Source: Nocardia cyriacigeorgica (GTDB lineage: Bacteria; Actinomycetota; Actinomycetes; Mycobacteriales; Mycobacteriaceae). Taken from it: DNA of 64,000 nucleotides. Both the position numbers and the translations under genes were made by a program. Location: the NCBI RefSeq assembly GCF_005863245.1, contig NZ_VBUT01000002.1:186001-250000 (forward strand), read 5' to 3'. Of this stretch, positions 8,519 to 16,296 are shown piece after piece (the first letter of the stretch is position 1; each line of letters starts with the position of its first letter). The notes below the pieces were generated by a model. The model was not told the DNA's origin. It searched no databases and worked only from the letters and a program-made list of their open reading frames with translations.

Positions 8519-9394
8519 ATGACCAACACCGCAACACCCGTGAGCATTCTCGGACTCGGACTGATGGGGCAGGCGCTGGCGCGCGCGTTCCGGAAAGCCG
8601 GGCATCCGACCACCGTGTGGAACCGCACGCCCGGCAAGGCCGATGAGCTGGTGGCCGAGGGCGCGCGACTGGCGCCGACGGTCGCCGATGCGATCGCGGC
8701 GGATTCACTGACGATCATCTGCGTAAGCGACTACCCCGCCATGTACGACCTGCTCGGTGCGAGCAAGCTCGAGGGCGCGACGCTGCTCAACCTGACCTCC
8801 GGCGACTCCGCGCAAGCCAGGGAAGCCGCCCGATGGGCCGAGCAGAGCGGCGCCTACTACCTCGACGGCGCCATCATGGCCATCCCGCAGGCCATCGGCA
8901 CCGCCGACGCGGTGATCCTGCACAGCGGGCCGGAGAAAGTGTTCGAGAAGCACCGATCAACACTGGAAGCGCTGGGCAGCGTCACCTATCTCGGCCCGGA
9001 CCACGGGCTGGCATCCCTCTACGACGTGGCGGGCCTGGCGATGATGTGGAGCGTCCTGAACGCCTGGCTCCAGGGCACCGCGCTGCTGCGCACCGCCGGG
9101 GTCGACGCCGTCACTTTCGCACCATTCGCGCAGCAGATGGCGGCGGGCGTGGCGGGCTGGCTGCCGGGACACGCGGAGCAGATCGACGCGGAGTCCTTCG
9201 AGACCGAGGTGGCGTCGCTGGACACCCACGTGCGGACCATGACGCACCTGATCGAGGAATGCGAGGCGGCGGGTATCAATGCCGAACTGCCGAAGTTGAT
9301 CAAGTCGATGGCGGATCGCTCGGTCGCGGCCGGGCGCGGTAGACAGGAATATGCCGTGCTGATCGAGGAATTCGCCAAGCCGGGCGCTGCCTGA
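8519..9394 (+). CDS. NAD(P)-binding imine-reductase / beta-hydroxyacid dehydrogenase-like protein
   Basis: A 291-residue two-domain enzyme. The N-terminal Rossmann motif is LGLGLMGQALARAF (about 10-23) with Asn-Arg after the second strand (VWNRTPGKA), indicating NADPH use. The C-terminal helical domain begins near GLASLYDVAGLAMMWSVLNA. The catalytic lysine of classical beta-hydroxyacid dehydrogenases is not in its usual place (LASLYDVAG), which is typical of imine-reductase-type members. The ATG at 8519 gives a clean Rossmann start. It is divergent from the MerR gene and likely its target. Confidence 0.82.
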   Translation: MTNTATPVSILGLGLMGQALARAFRKAGHPTTVWNRTPGKADELVAEGARLAPTVADAIAADSLTIICVSDYPAMYDLLGASKLEGATLLNLTSGDSAQAREAARWAEQSGAYYLDGAIMAIPQAIGTADAVILHSGPEKVFEKHRSTLEALGSVTYLGPDHGLASLYDVAGLAMMWSVLNAWLQGTALLRTAGVDAVTFAPFAQQMAAGVAGWLPGHAEQIDAESFETEVASLDTHVRTMTHLIEECEAAGINAELPKLIKSMADRSVAAGRGRQEYAVLIEEFAKPGAA

Positions 9395-9596
9395 TCAGCG
9401 CTGCCAGAAGCGGTTTCGCGGCGCTCGCGATCGCCGAGATCGAGCCCCGCGCACGGTCGCGGATCCGGCGGCCGGACGCGGGGTATCCAGGTCCGCGCTC
9501 GAAATTCGGTGGAGTCCGACCCCGGCTTCAGTACAAAGGTCCGGCGGGGGAGTACCGACAGCAGCCGGGGGACCGAACCATTCGAAAGGACCGGCC

Positions 9597-10430
9597 GTGA
9601 ACGAGACGGACGCCATCGCCGCCAACCGCGCGAACTGGGACGACCGCGCCGACGTCCACGCGCGTTCCCAGATGTACGACGTGGACGCGTTCCTGGCCGA
9701 TCCCACCGAGATCTCGCAGGTCGTGCGCAACGATCTGTCGGTGCTCGCACCGCACCTGCCGGCCACCGGGGTCGACGGTCGTTCGCTGCTGCATCTGCAA
9801 TGCCATATCGGCACCGACACCGTCTCCTGGGCGCGCCTCGGCGCCGTCGACGTGCACGGCCTCGATTTCTCACCGAACTCGCTGCGTCACGCGGCCCGGA
9901 TCGCGGCCGCCGACGGCCGCGACATCACCTGGGTCGAAGGCGACGCCCGCTACGCGTCCGCGGCGATCGACCGCCGCTTCGACACCATCGTCACCAGCAC
10001 CGGAACCATCGTCTGGCTGCCGGATCTCACCGACTGGGCGCGCTCCATCCACGAGCTCCTCGAACCGGGCGGCGTCTTCCTCGTCCGCGACGACCACCCG
10101 ATTCTCAGCGCCATGGACTATCAGCCGTGGACCATCGGCGACGATTACCTCAGCGGCGGCGGCGTGCTGACCTACGAAGATTCCGGCACCTACACCGAGA
10201 ATTCGGAAGGCTTGATCGAGCACACCACCAACCACGAATGGCGCCACGACCTCAGCGAAGTCGTCACCGCGTTGCTGGCCGCCGGCCTGAGAATCGAAGC
10301 CCTGCACGAGCTTCCGTACATGGACTGGCCCGCCTTCTCCGACCTCGAGCCCTGCGCCGAAGGCTGGGCCCTGGCACCTGGCCACCCGCGTATCCCGCTG
10401 AACTTCGCCGTCGTCGCACGCCGAGCCTGA
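9597..10430 (+). CDS. Class I SAM-dependent methyltransferase
   Basis: A 277-residue methyltransferase. Motif I reads SLLHLQCHIGTDTVSWARLG (about 63-82), a glycine-poor variant in which Q-C-H-I-G replaces the usual G-x-G. GLDFSPNSLRHAARIA and WVEGDARY follow in the expected places. The same HLQCHIGTDT variant is common in actinobacterial small-molecule methyltransferases. The GTG at 9597 is preceded by GAAAGGA. It stands between a same-strand reductase and a convergent SnoaL-like gene; the substrate is unknown. Confidence 0.82.
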   Translation: MNETDAIAANRANWDDRADVHARSQMYDVDAFLADPTEISQVVRNDLSVLAPHLPATGVDGRSLLHLQCHIGTDTVSWARLGAVDVHGLDFSPNSLRHAARIAAADGRDITWVEGDARYASAAIDRRFDTIVTSTGTIVWLPDLTDWARSIHELLEPGGVFLVRDDHPILSAMDYQPWTIGDDYLSGGGVLTYEDSGTYTENSEGLIEHTTNHEWRHDLSEVVTALLAAGLRIEALHELPYMDWPAFSDLEPCAEGWALAPGHPRIPLNFAVVARRA

Positions 10431-10447
10431 GCCCAGGCACCCGCCGC

Positions 10448-10846
10448 CTACGCCCCCTGTGCCGCTCGGGCCGGCGTGAGATGGGTGACCTCACACAACC
10501 ACCGCCCCTCCCGCCACACGAAAACATCGGAACTCCACTCGTCGTTCTCGAACCGCTCCCCCTGAAACACCCCCGTATTGACCACGCGAACGACGACGAC
10601 CGCAACGTCACCGAGGTCGACCACCGACGTCACCTCGCTGCGGAAGGAGTCGTGCGTAACCGCCCCACTCCCGACCGCCGCCAGGAACCGGCTCCCGCTC
10701 ATCACCCCATCCTGCGAGACGAACATCCACCCCGGAGTAGCGAAGGACCCGATGCGCTCCGCATCGTTTGCCAGGAGCGCCTCGTCCCAGTCGCGAAACA
10801 GCCGGGTAAATGAATCGAGACCTGCGGATACTTCTTGTTTCATCAT
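10448..10846 (-). CDS. SnoaL / DUF4440-like nuclear-transport-factor-2 fold protein
   Basis: A 132-residue protein with the NTF2-like pattern: an N-terminal helix (FRDWDEALLANDAERIGSFA), a central sheet with MFVSQDGVMSGSRFL, and a C-terminal strand pair ending WREGRWLCEVTHLTPA. This matches the DUF4440/SnoaL-like families, which bind or isomerise small hydrophobic ligands. Function is not predictable. Two adjacent ATG codons (10846, 10843) could start it; neither has a strong ribosome site. Confidence 0.75.
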   Translation of the reverse strand: MMKQEVSAGLDSFTRLFRDWDEALLANDAERIGSFATPGWMFVSQDGVMSGSRFLAAVGSGAVTHDSFRSEVTSVVDLGDVAVVVVRVVNTGVFQGERFENDEWSSDVFVWREGRWLCEVTHLTPARAAQGA

Positions 10847-10951
10847 GAACCGAACGATCGCACCGCCACGCCCGATCCGTCTTGGACAAATGGAGCAATC
10901 CGAGGCATCGCAGGCTGCACTTCGGCTCGGACCCGGACCTGCGCACAGTGC

Positions 10952-11008
10952 TCAGCGCCGCTGATCCAAGGCCTGTTGGATCAGTGCCCGTGCGGCGCTG
11001 CCTTTCCG
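10952..11008 (-). pseudogene. 3'-terminal remnant of an HTH-DUF5753 regulator gene
   Basis: Read on the minus strand, about 19 codons ending in TGA at 10952 encode GSAARALIQQALDQRR, nearly identical to the C-terminus GSAARALIQQALDHRR of the intact regulator at 11624-12934. The nucleotide match runs about 50 bases with a handful of differences. It lies 13 bases after the stop of the DUF6879 gene, exactly where a complete HTH-DUF5753 gene would be expected to end. I read it as the scar of an internal deletion that removed the rest of that gene. Confidence 0.7.
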
Positions 11009-11021
11009 CCGGGTACTCCCG

Positions 11022-11543
11022 TCACTGGTCGACGTACTCCCGGTACGGCGTCGACATTTCCCACAAGCGTCGTCGCACCTCGCGGCAATGTCCGACCACG
11101 GCCGGATCGGTGGTGACCGCCAGCCCCGCCGGCTTTCCCGCCTCGCTCACCAGGTTGTACACGACCCGTGTGTTGTCGATCAGCCACCAATCGTCCGGTG
11201 GCACGTCACCTGCGGCATGACGCGGCACGTACCGGATGTCCTCGCCTGCATCGACATTGCTGCCGGTCACCGAGAGCAGCCATCGGTGGTAGTCGGTGTG
11301 CGGCTCGGTCACGACGCGCACCCGGCTGACCCGCACGCCGCGAGCCGCGGCACCACGCATGAGCTCGATCCAGCGATCTTTGTGCTCGTTCGGTAGCGCC
11401 GGCTCACCGTCCATGAACCGCCGCAACCGCTCCGACTCGGACGGAACGGCGTATGCGTCACGAACTTCGAGGTGAAAGGCATCGGCCTTGCAACCGCGGA
11501 AGAGCGAACCCCAGTCCGGTGGATCATTCGGCAGGTAGAGCAC
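11022..11543 (-). CDS. DUF6879 family protein, copy 1
   Basis: A 173-residue protein with the DUF6879 signature: AFHLEVRDAYAVPSESERLR, then RGVRVSRVRVVTEPHTDYHR, then GEDIRYVPRH and a PPDDWWLIDN strand. DUF6879 proteins are usually encoded beside Scr1-type HTH-DUF5753 regulators in actinomycetes; their biochemical role is unknown. The GTG at 11543 is preceded by GGAGGG at good spacing. Upstream lies its own likely promoter (TACGAT about 20 bases before the ribosome site). Its expected HTH partner is reduced to a scar at 10952-11008. Confidence 0.85.
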   Translation of the reverse strand: MLYLPNDPPDWGSLFRGCKADAFHLEVRDAYAVPSESERLRRFMDGEPALPNEHKDRWIELMRGAAARGVRVSRVRVVTEPHTDYHRWLLSVTGSNVDAGEDIRYVPRHAAGDVPPDDWWLIDNTRVVYNLVSEAGKPAGLAVTTDPAVVGHCREVRRRLWEMSTPYREYVDQ

Positions 11544-11623
11544 CGTTGTACGCCCTCCTGGTCGTCGGCACCTCGATATGTATCGTAGGCTTTCCACGCT
11601 CGAACCGGGCCTGAGTAAGGACC

Positions 11624-12934
11624 TCAGCGCCGGTGGTCCAAGGCTTGTTGGATCAGCGCCCGGGCGGCGCTGCCTGTCACCGATTGTCCCGCGAGCACGT
11701 CGAAGGCCCGACCGTGCACGGCTATTTCTCGCGGTTGGGTGATGGTCAGCTCGGCCACGGTGGTTTCGACCATCACCATCCGGTTGTCGAAGATGACCAT
11801 GTTCGACATCGGGACGCGGTAGGGCGCGCGGGCCGGGATGATCCCGAATGTCACGCGCGGCATATTGATCACGGCGAGCAGTCGATCGAGTTGGCCGATC
11901 ATGACGCCGTCGTCCCCGACCGTTGTGTGCAACGCTTGCTCGGAAACGACGAAATGGAACCGGTGGTCGCGGCGGTACAGGATCTGCTGGCGTTCCAGGC
12001 GTTTGGATACACCCGCGTCGAGATCATTGGGAATCTGCTGAAATTCGATGACGTTGCGGAGGATCTCGCGCGCGTACTCCGCGGTCTGAAGCAATCCCGG
12101 TACCAGGAAAGGGTGATACACCCGCATGCATTCGGCTTCGGATTCCAGCTTGATCGACGTGTGTTGGCGGCGTTTCGTTCCGGTGCCGAGGATCCGCCGC
12201 CATTCGAGGTATGCGGCGTCGATATTCCGAAGGCTGGCTATCAGGTCCGGAATCTGCTGCTCGGCATCGGTATAGGTACACCAGGCGCGCACATCGGCTT
12301 CGGTCGGCTTGGTCTTCCCGTACTCGATCTTCGAGACCTTGGTCTGGTGCCAACCGGCTCTACGAGCCAGCTCGGTCCCGGTCAAGCCGGCATCGTGGCG
12401 AAGCTCCCGGAGCCGTGCCCCGAGAGCCTCTTTTGCCTCGTCGAGCGAACTCGTCACTCGTGATAGTCCTGTAGTGGCACAGTCATCGACCACACCCGAT
12501 CTCACGCGTCGAATGTAGTCCACGATCACCGGGTCGGTTGTCACAGCACCTCCTTGCCACCGGCCGGATGTATCGAACACAGTGAAGGCGACTGTGGAGT
12601 CGTCGAATAGCCACCAGTCGTCGGAGGTCAACTCGTCGGGCCGGATCAGATGGCGAGGAAGGTACCGGACATCCTCGCCGGCCTCCGCGTTCATGCCTGC
12701 GACATGCTTGGCGTACCTGGTGTAGTCGTTATGCGGAACCGAAACCACGCGTGCACGGTTCACCGCTACACCCCGATCGGTGGTCGCGCGGACATGGTTC
12801 AGCCACGGCTGAAACCATTCGAAGTCCTGGGGCTCATTCGCGAGGAACTTGCGCAGTGGTTCGTATTCGGGGGTGTAATAGGAGTCCTGCACCTCGAGGT
12901 GGAACGCCTCGCGCGACGGAACTACCCGGCGCAA
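11624..12934 (-). CDS. DUF6879 - HTH - DUF5753 fused regulator
   Basis: One uninterrupted 436-codon frame joins two proteins that are normally separate. Residues 1-145 are DUF6879 (AFHLEVQDSYYTPEYEPLRK, GEDVRYLPRH, SDDWWLFDD). Residues 165-225 are an XRE/Scr1-type HTH (LRELRHDAGLTGTELARRAG, QTKVSKIEYGKTKP). Residues 230-436 are DUF5753 (HPFLVPGLLQTAEYA and EIAVHGRAFDVLAGQSVTGS). An internal GTG at 12457, with AGGA nine bases upstream, could also start the HTH part alone. The N-terminus looks short: only nine residues precede AFHLEV against about 20 in copy 1, and the apparent start is TTG. The frame begins 37 bases after the rRNA/tRNA methyltransferase stop. Confidence 0.82.
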   Translation of the reverse strand: MRRVVPSREAFHLEVQDSYYTPEYEPLRKFLANEPQDFEWFQPWLNHVRATTDRGVAVNRARVVSVPHNDYTRYAKHVAGMNAEAGEDVRYLPRHLIRPDELTSDDWWLFDDSTVAFTVFDTSGRWQGGAVTTDPVIVDYIRRVRSGVVDDCATTGLSRVTSSLDEAKEALGARLRELRHDAGLTGTELARRAGWHQTKVSKIEYGKTKPTEADVRAWCTYTDAEQQIPDLIASLRNIDAAYLEWRRILGTGTKRRQHTSIKLESEAECMRVYHPFLVPGLLQTAEYAREILRNVIEFQQIPNDLDAGVSKRLERQQILYRRDHRFHFVVSEQALHTTVGDDGVMIGQLDRLLAVINMPRVTFGIIPARAPYRVPMSNMVIFDNRMVMVETTVAELTITQPREIAVHGRAFDVLAGQSVTGSAARALIQQALDHRR

Positions 12935-12970
12935 TACCGATGCACCGGGCGGCCGGCGGCGAGACCGAGT

Positions 12971-13489
12971 TCAGCTGAGCCCGGCCAGCTTGTACAGCAC
13001 GAGCGATCCCGCGACCGCTACGTTGAGGCTGTGCCCGGTGCCGACCATCGGGATCTCCACGGCGAGATCGATTCGTTCGAGCCCTTCGGGCGGAATGCCG
13101 TCGGATTCGTGTCCGAGTACCACGACGGCGCGGCGCCGTGCCACTGGTAGGTCGGCGAGGCGGATGGATTCGTCGGTGAGTTCTACGCCGATCACGGCCG
13201 AGCCGCCGGCACGCTGGCGGTCCAGCCAGCGGTCGACGCGGCCATCGATCCAGTGCACGCATTGGCGGTGGCGCAGGGTATTTCCCTGGGCGAGCGCGTC
13301 GGGGACCCAGGGGCGGCGGGGGACGGCCAGGCAGGCGCCGACGGCGTCGCAGGTGCGCAGCAGGGTGCCGAGGTTGACGCCGTGCTTGGGCCACAGGGGC
13401 GCGGCGATGAGGTGGTTCCAGCAGCCGTGCGAGCGTCGGCGGCGCTGGCGTCGCAGTTCCGGGCGGGTGCGTACCCGCGCGGCGCTCAT
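12971..13489 (-). CDS. TrmH/SpoU-family RNA 2'-O-methyltransferase
   Basis: A 172-residue SPOUT methyltransferase, the small form without an extra N-terminal RNA-binding domain. The three SpoU motifs are visible: motif 1 GVNLGTLLRTCDAVG (about 38-52), motif 2 VVLGHESDGIPP (about 123-134) and motif 3 IPMVGTGHSLNVAVAGSLVL (about 144-163) forming the deep-trefoil SAM site. It should methylate a ribose in tRNA or rRNA; which one cannot be told. The ATG at 13489 is preferred; the frame is open to 13540. The DUF6879-HTH fusion follows closely on the same strand. Confidence 0.85.
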   Translation of the reverse strand: MSAARVRTRPELRRQRRRRSHGCWNHLIAAPLWPKHGVNLGTLLRTCDAVGACLAVPRRPWVPDALAQGNTLRHRQCVHWIDGRVDRWLDRQRAGGSAVIGVELTDESIRLADLPVARRRAVVVLGHESDGIPPEGLERIDLAVEIPMVGTGHSLNVAVAGSLVLYKLAGLS

Positions 13490-13661
13490 CGGCGGGCGGG
13501 AAGTTCCTTCCCGGGAAACGCGAATGCGGCGGTACCGCATGAGGGAACGGTGTGATTCACAGCGACGATGCTTGGCGGCGCATCAAAGCCTTCGACATGG
13601 CCTGCCATCGGAAGGGCCGGCCGGGTGTCTCCACCATACCGGCCCTCCCGCAGTCGGCGAT

Positions 13662-14549
13662 TCAGGGGCGCAGTACCGAGACCAGGAATTCGGTCTGGTC
13701 GTGCACGGCCTGCTCGAACAGGTCGTCGAAGTAGATGTCGAAATGTCCTGCGTCGTAGCGCTTCACGATGGCGTGCTTGGTGCGTTCGGCGGCGCGCAGC
13801 GCGGGTTTGACCGGTGCCACCGAATCGTTGTCGCACAGGGCGTACAGCACGGGCATCTTGAGTGCCTTGGCGCGCCGCCCGGGGGCGTCGAACAACGCCG
13901 AGAAGGCTACGCGTGCGGCGACTTTCGGCTGGTAGCTCTCGCTTTCCTCGGCGAGCCTGCCGAAACCCTCGGGTACGTCGGGCGCCGACATCAGCGCGGC
14001 TGCGCGCTTGCGTCCGGCCAGCCGCACCGGCACCGGCTTGCGCCGGATCGGGCCGATCAGCAGGTCAGTGGCGGCGATGGTGGCCACCTTGGTGAGGCTG
14101 GTCGGGCCCTTCGCCATGGCCGAGGCCCAGCCGCTGGTGAACGGCACCTGCGCCACCACGGCGGCGATATAGGCGTCGTCCGGTGCCACCGACAGCACGT
14201 GCCCGCCACCGAAAGACGTGCCCCACAGTGCGATCCGGGTGGCGTCGAAGCCGCGGATGGTGCGCGCGTAGGCGATCGCCGCATGCCAGTCCTCACGCTG
14301 ACGGGCGATGTGCAGCAACTGGCGCGGTGCGCCCTCGCTGGCACCGAAATGGCGGTAGTCGAAGACCAGCACCCCCATCCCCGCGGCCGCGAACCTGCGC
14401 GCGTACCGATCCAAACCCATTTCCCTGTTGGCCCCCAGGCCGTGTCCCATCACCACGAGCGGGCGGGGTTTGGGCACGCCATCCGGGCGGTAGAGCCAGG
14501 CGGCGCACTGCTCTCCTCCCGACGGGAAGCTGACCTCGACACGTTCCAT
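13662..14549 (-). CDS. Alpha/beta hydrolase (dienelactone-hydrolase-like)
   Basis: A 295-residue cytoplasmic serine hydrolase. The oxyanion motif VVMGHGLGANRE lies at about 32-43, FDYRHFGASEG at about 63-73, and the nucleophile GTSFGG near residue 110. The acid and histidine fall in YALCDNDSVAP and RYDAGHFDIYF near the C-terminus. It resembles the YcjY/DUF1100-like acyl hydrolases; the natural ester is unknown. The start ATG is 31 bases from the 5' end of rnpB on the other strand, so the two are divergent with a very short shared promoter region. Confidence 0.85.
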   Translation of the reverse strand: MERVEVSFPSGGEQCAAWLYRPDGVPKPRPLVVMGHGLGANREMGLDRYARRFAAAGMGVLVFDYRHFGASEGAPRQLLHIARQREDWHAAIAYARTIRGFDATRIALWGTSFGGGHVLSVAPDDAYIAAVVAQVPFTSGWASAMAKGPTSLTKVATIAATDLLIGPIRRKPVPVRLAGRKRAAALMSAPDVPEGFGRLAEESESYQPKVAARVAFSALFDAPGRRAKALKMPVLYALCDNDSVAPVKPALRAAERTKHAIVKRYDAGHFDIYFDDLFEQAVHDQTEFLVSVLRP

Positions 14550-14579
14550 GGTCGATTAACTTACCGAGTATCCTGGGCT

Positions 14580-15003
<424 letters not shown>

Positions 15004-15013
15004 CTGACGGCGA

Positions 15014-15042
15014 GCGGCGGCGCCCCAGCAGGGGCACCGCCG
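15014..15042 (+). terminator. Probable rnpB terminator
   Basis: A hairpin with arms of about 12 bases (CGGCGG then CGCCCC against GGGG, CACCGCCG; loop AGCA, one mismatch) begins ten bases after the rnpB P1 stem. There is no T-tract. Confidence 0.5.
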
Positions 15043-15100
15043 CGTCGGTATCAGTCTTCGCAGGTCTCAGCAGGGCACTGGGATCAGCAGGGCAGTGTGA

Positions 15101-15547
15101 TCAGCAGAGCACCTTGATCATTTCGTAGATGGCCTTCGACTCCTCCGGCGACGCCGAACCGCGACCGTTCTTGGTGCGGTTGGAGATCTCGGTGAGGACC
15201 TCGTCCTCGGCCTTGCCCTCGTGGATGTCGTCGCAGGTCTCGGTGAAGATCTCGCCGATCTCCTCGTCACTGCGGCCCTCGGCCAGGCTCGGGAAGGCCT
15301 GCTTGTAGGCGACGACGAAGGAACCGACCTTGACCCCGTCCAGGCCCATATCGCCCTTCGGTGAGGTAGCGCCGGTCGTCGGAGCCGCGGCGTCGCCGGT
15401 CTCGGTGGCGGACGCGGTGGCCGAGGCGGTCGCGGAACCGGAGGCGGTGGGCTGGGCGACGCTGGAGGTCGTCTCGTCCTCACAACCGGCGATGAACAGG
15501 GCAAGGGCGCTGGCAGTTGCCGCGATGGCGGCGGAAGTTCTGATCAC
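15101..15547 (-). CDS. Secreted lipoprotein, function unknown
   Basis: A 148-residue protein with an N-terminal signal sequence ending in a lipobox FIAGC (Cys about residue 21 from the GTG at 15547). A low-complexity Ser/Ala/Thr linker (about 25-60) leads to a compact acidic C-terminal domain with SDEEIGEIFTETCDDI and a terminal cysteine (MIKVLC). The two cysteines of the mature domain could pair. The layout is that of DUF732-like actinobacterial surface proteins, but I do not claim that family. It is convergent with rnpB. Confidence 0.75.
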   Translation of the reverse strand: MIRTSAAIAATASALALFIAGCEDETTSSVAQPTASGSATASATASATETGDAAAPTTGATSPKGDMGLDGVKVGSFVVAYKQAFPSLAEGRSDEEIGEIFTETCDDIHEGKAEDEVLTEISNRTKNGRGSASPEESKAIYEMIKVLC

Positions 15548-15621
15548 GTTGCCGGATGCTAGCGGCACCCGGGGCAAATCGCCTCCCGCGACATCGGCGG
15601 GAGGCGAGTTGCGCGACTACC

Positions 15622-15714
15622 TCAGGCGGGGCCGATCAACAGCATCCGCGCGAAGTTCGCGGCCTGTTCGGGACCGAGCAGGGGCAGCAGGTAGTCGTAC
15701 ACAAGTGTGGACAT
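15622..15714 (-). CDS. Candidate 30-residue small protein
   Basis: From an ATG at 15714 a 30-codon frame reads MSTLVYDYLLPLLGPEQAAN, continues FARMLLIGPA and ends TGA. It is strongly amphipathic, hydrophobic overall, without Arg/Ser junk typical of random GC-rich frames. A GGGAG lies ten bases upstream of the ATG. It sits in the otherwise empty stretch between the lipoprotein start (15547) and the divergent secreted protein (15946). It may be a real small membrane peptide; coding status is unproven. Confidence 0.4.
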   Translation of the reverse strand: MSTLVYDYLLPLLGPEQAANFARMLLIGPA

Positions 15715-15945
15715 GAGGTGCGGAACTCCCAAGATTTCGTCTTACGGGACGGTTACGCTCGGCCACCCTAGCAGCGCCGGCGCCCGCCTGTTGCCGAGTC
15801 GGAGCCGTTGAGGTGCCGGATTCATCCGGAACTGGCCGAGAACGTGATAGAGGTCATAGAGTGGTCGCCGTTGGATCGAGATGCCTCGCGGGGCTGCGAT
15901 GCATCACCTCACACTGAAACTCTCGGGAAGCAGGTCTCAACTCAT

Positions 15946-16278
15946 ATGCGGGTAGTTCGTTCTCTGGTCGCCGGCGCATTGATCGCCGGGGCCGCATCGG
16001 TTTTCGCCACGCTCGGGGCCGGTAATGCCGGTGCGGTGGCGGTGACTCCGCTGCCGGGCGGGGTTCAGGTCGACCTCACCCCCGCCGACACCAAATGGGT
16101 GCACCAGAGTGGCGTGGGTCGCACCATCGCCGGGCTGCCGCACCCGTCGGCGGCGTCGTTCGGCTATGCCCTCGACTCGGCGGCGGCGCTGTCGTCGGAG
16201 TATCCCGAGGGCCGGGTCGTGTTCACCGTCTTCGGGCCGTTCGACCAGCTGAGCGGCACCATGCTGGCGCTGAAGTAG
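15946..16278 (+). CDS. Small secreted protein, function unknown
   Basis: A 110-residue exported protein. From the ATG at 15946 it has a basic N-terminus, a hydrophobic core (SLVAGALIAGAASVFATLGA) and a signal-peptidase-like site near GNAGAVA. The mature part (about 78 residues) contains LPGGVQVDLTPADTKWVHQS and ends FGPFDQLSGTMLALK, without cysteines. It resembles the short exported mycobacterial-type hypothetical proteins. The ribonuclease gene starts 18 bases downstream and may be cotranscribed. Confidence 0.75.
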   Translation: MRVVRSLVAGALIAGAASVFATLGAGNAGAVAVTPLPGGVQVDLTPADTKWVHQSGVGRTIAGLPHPSAASFGYALDSAAALSSEYPEGRVVFTVFGPFDQLSGTMLALK

Positions 16279-16296
16279 CGACATAGAATTCTCGGC

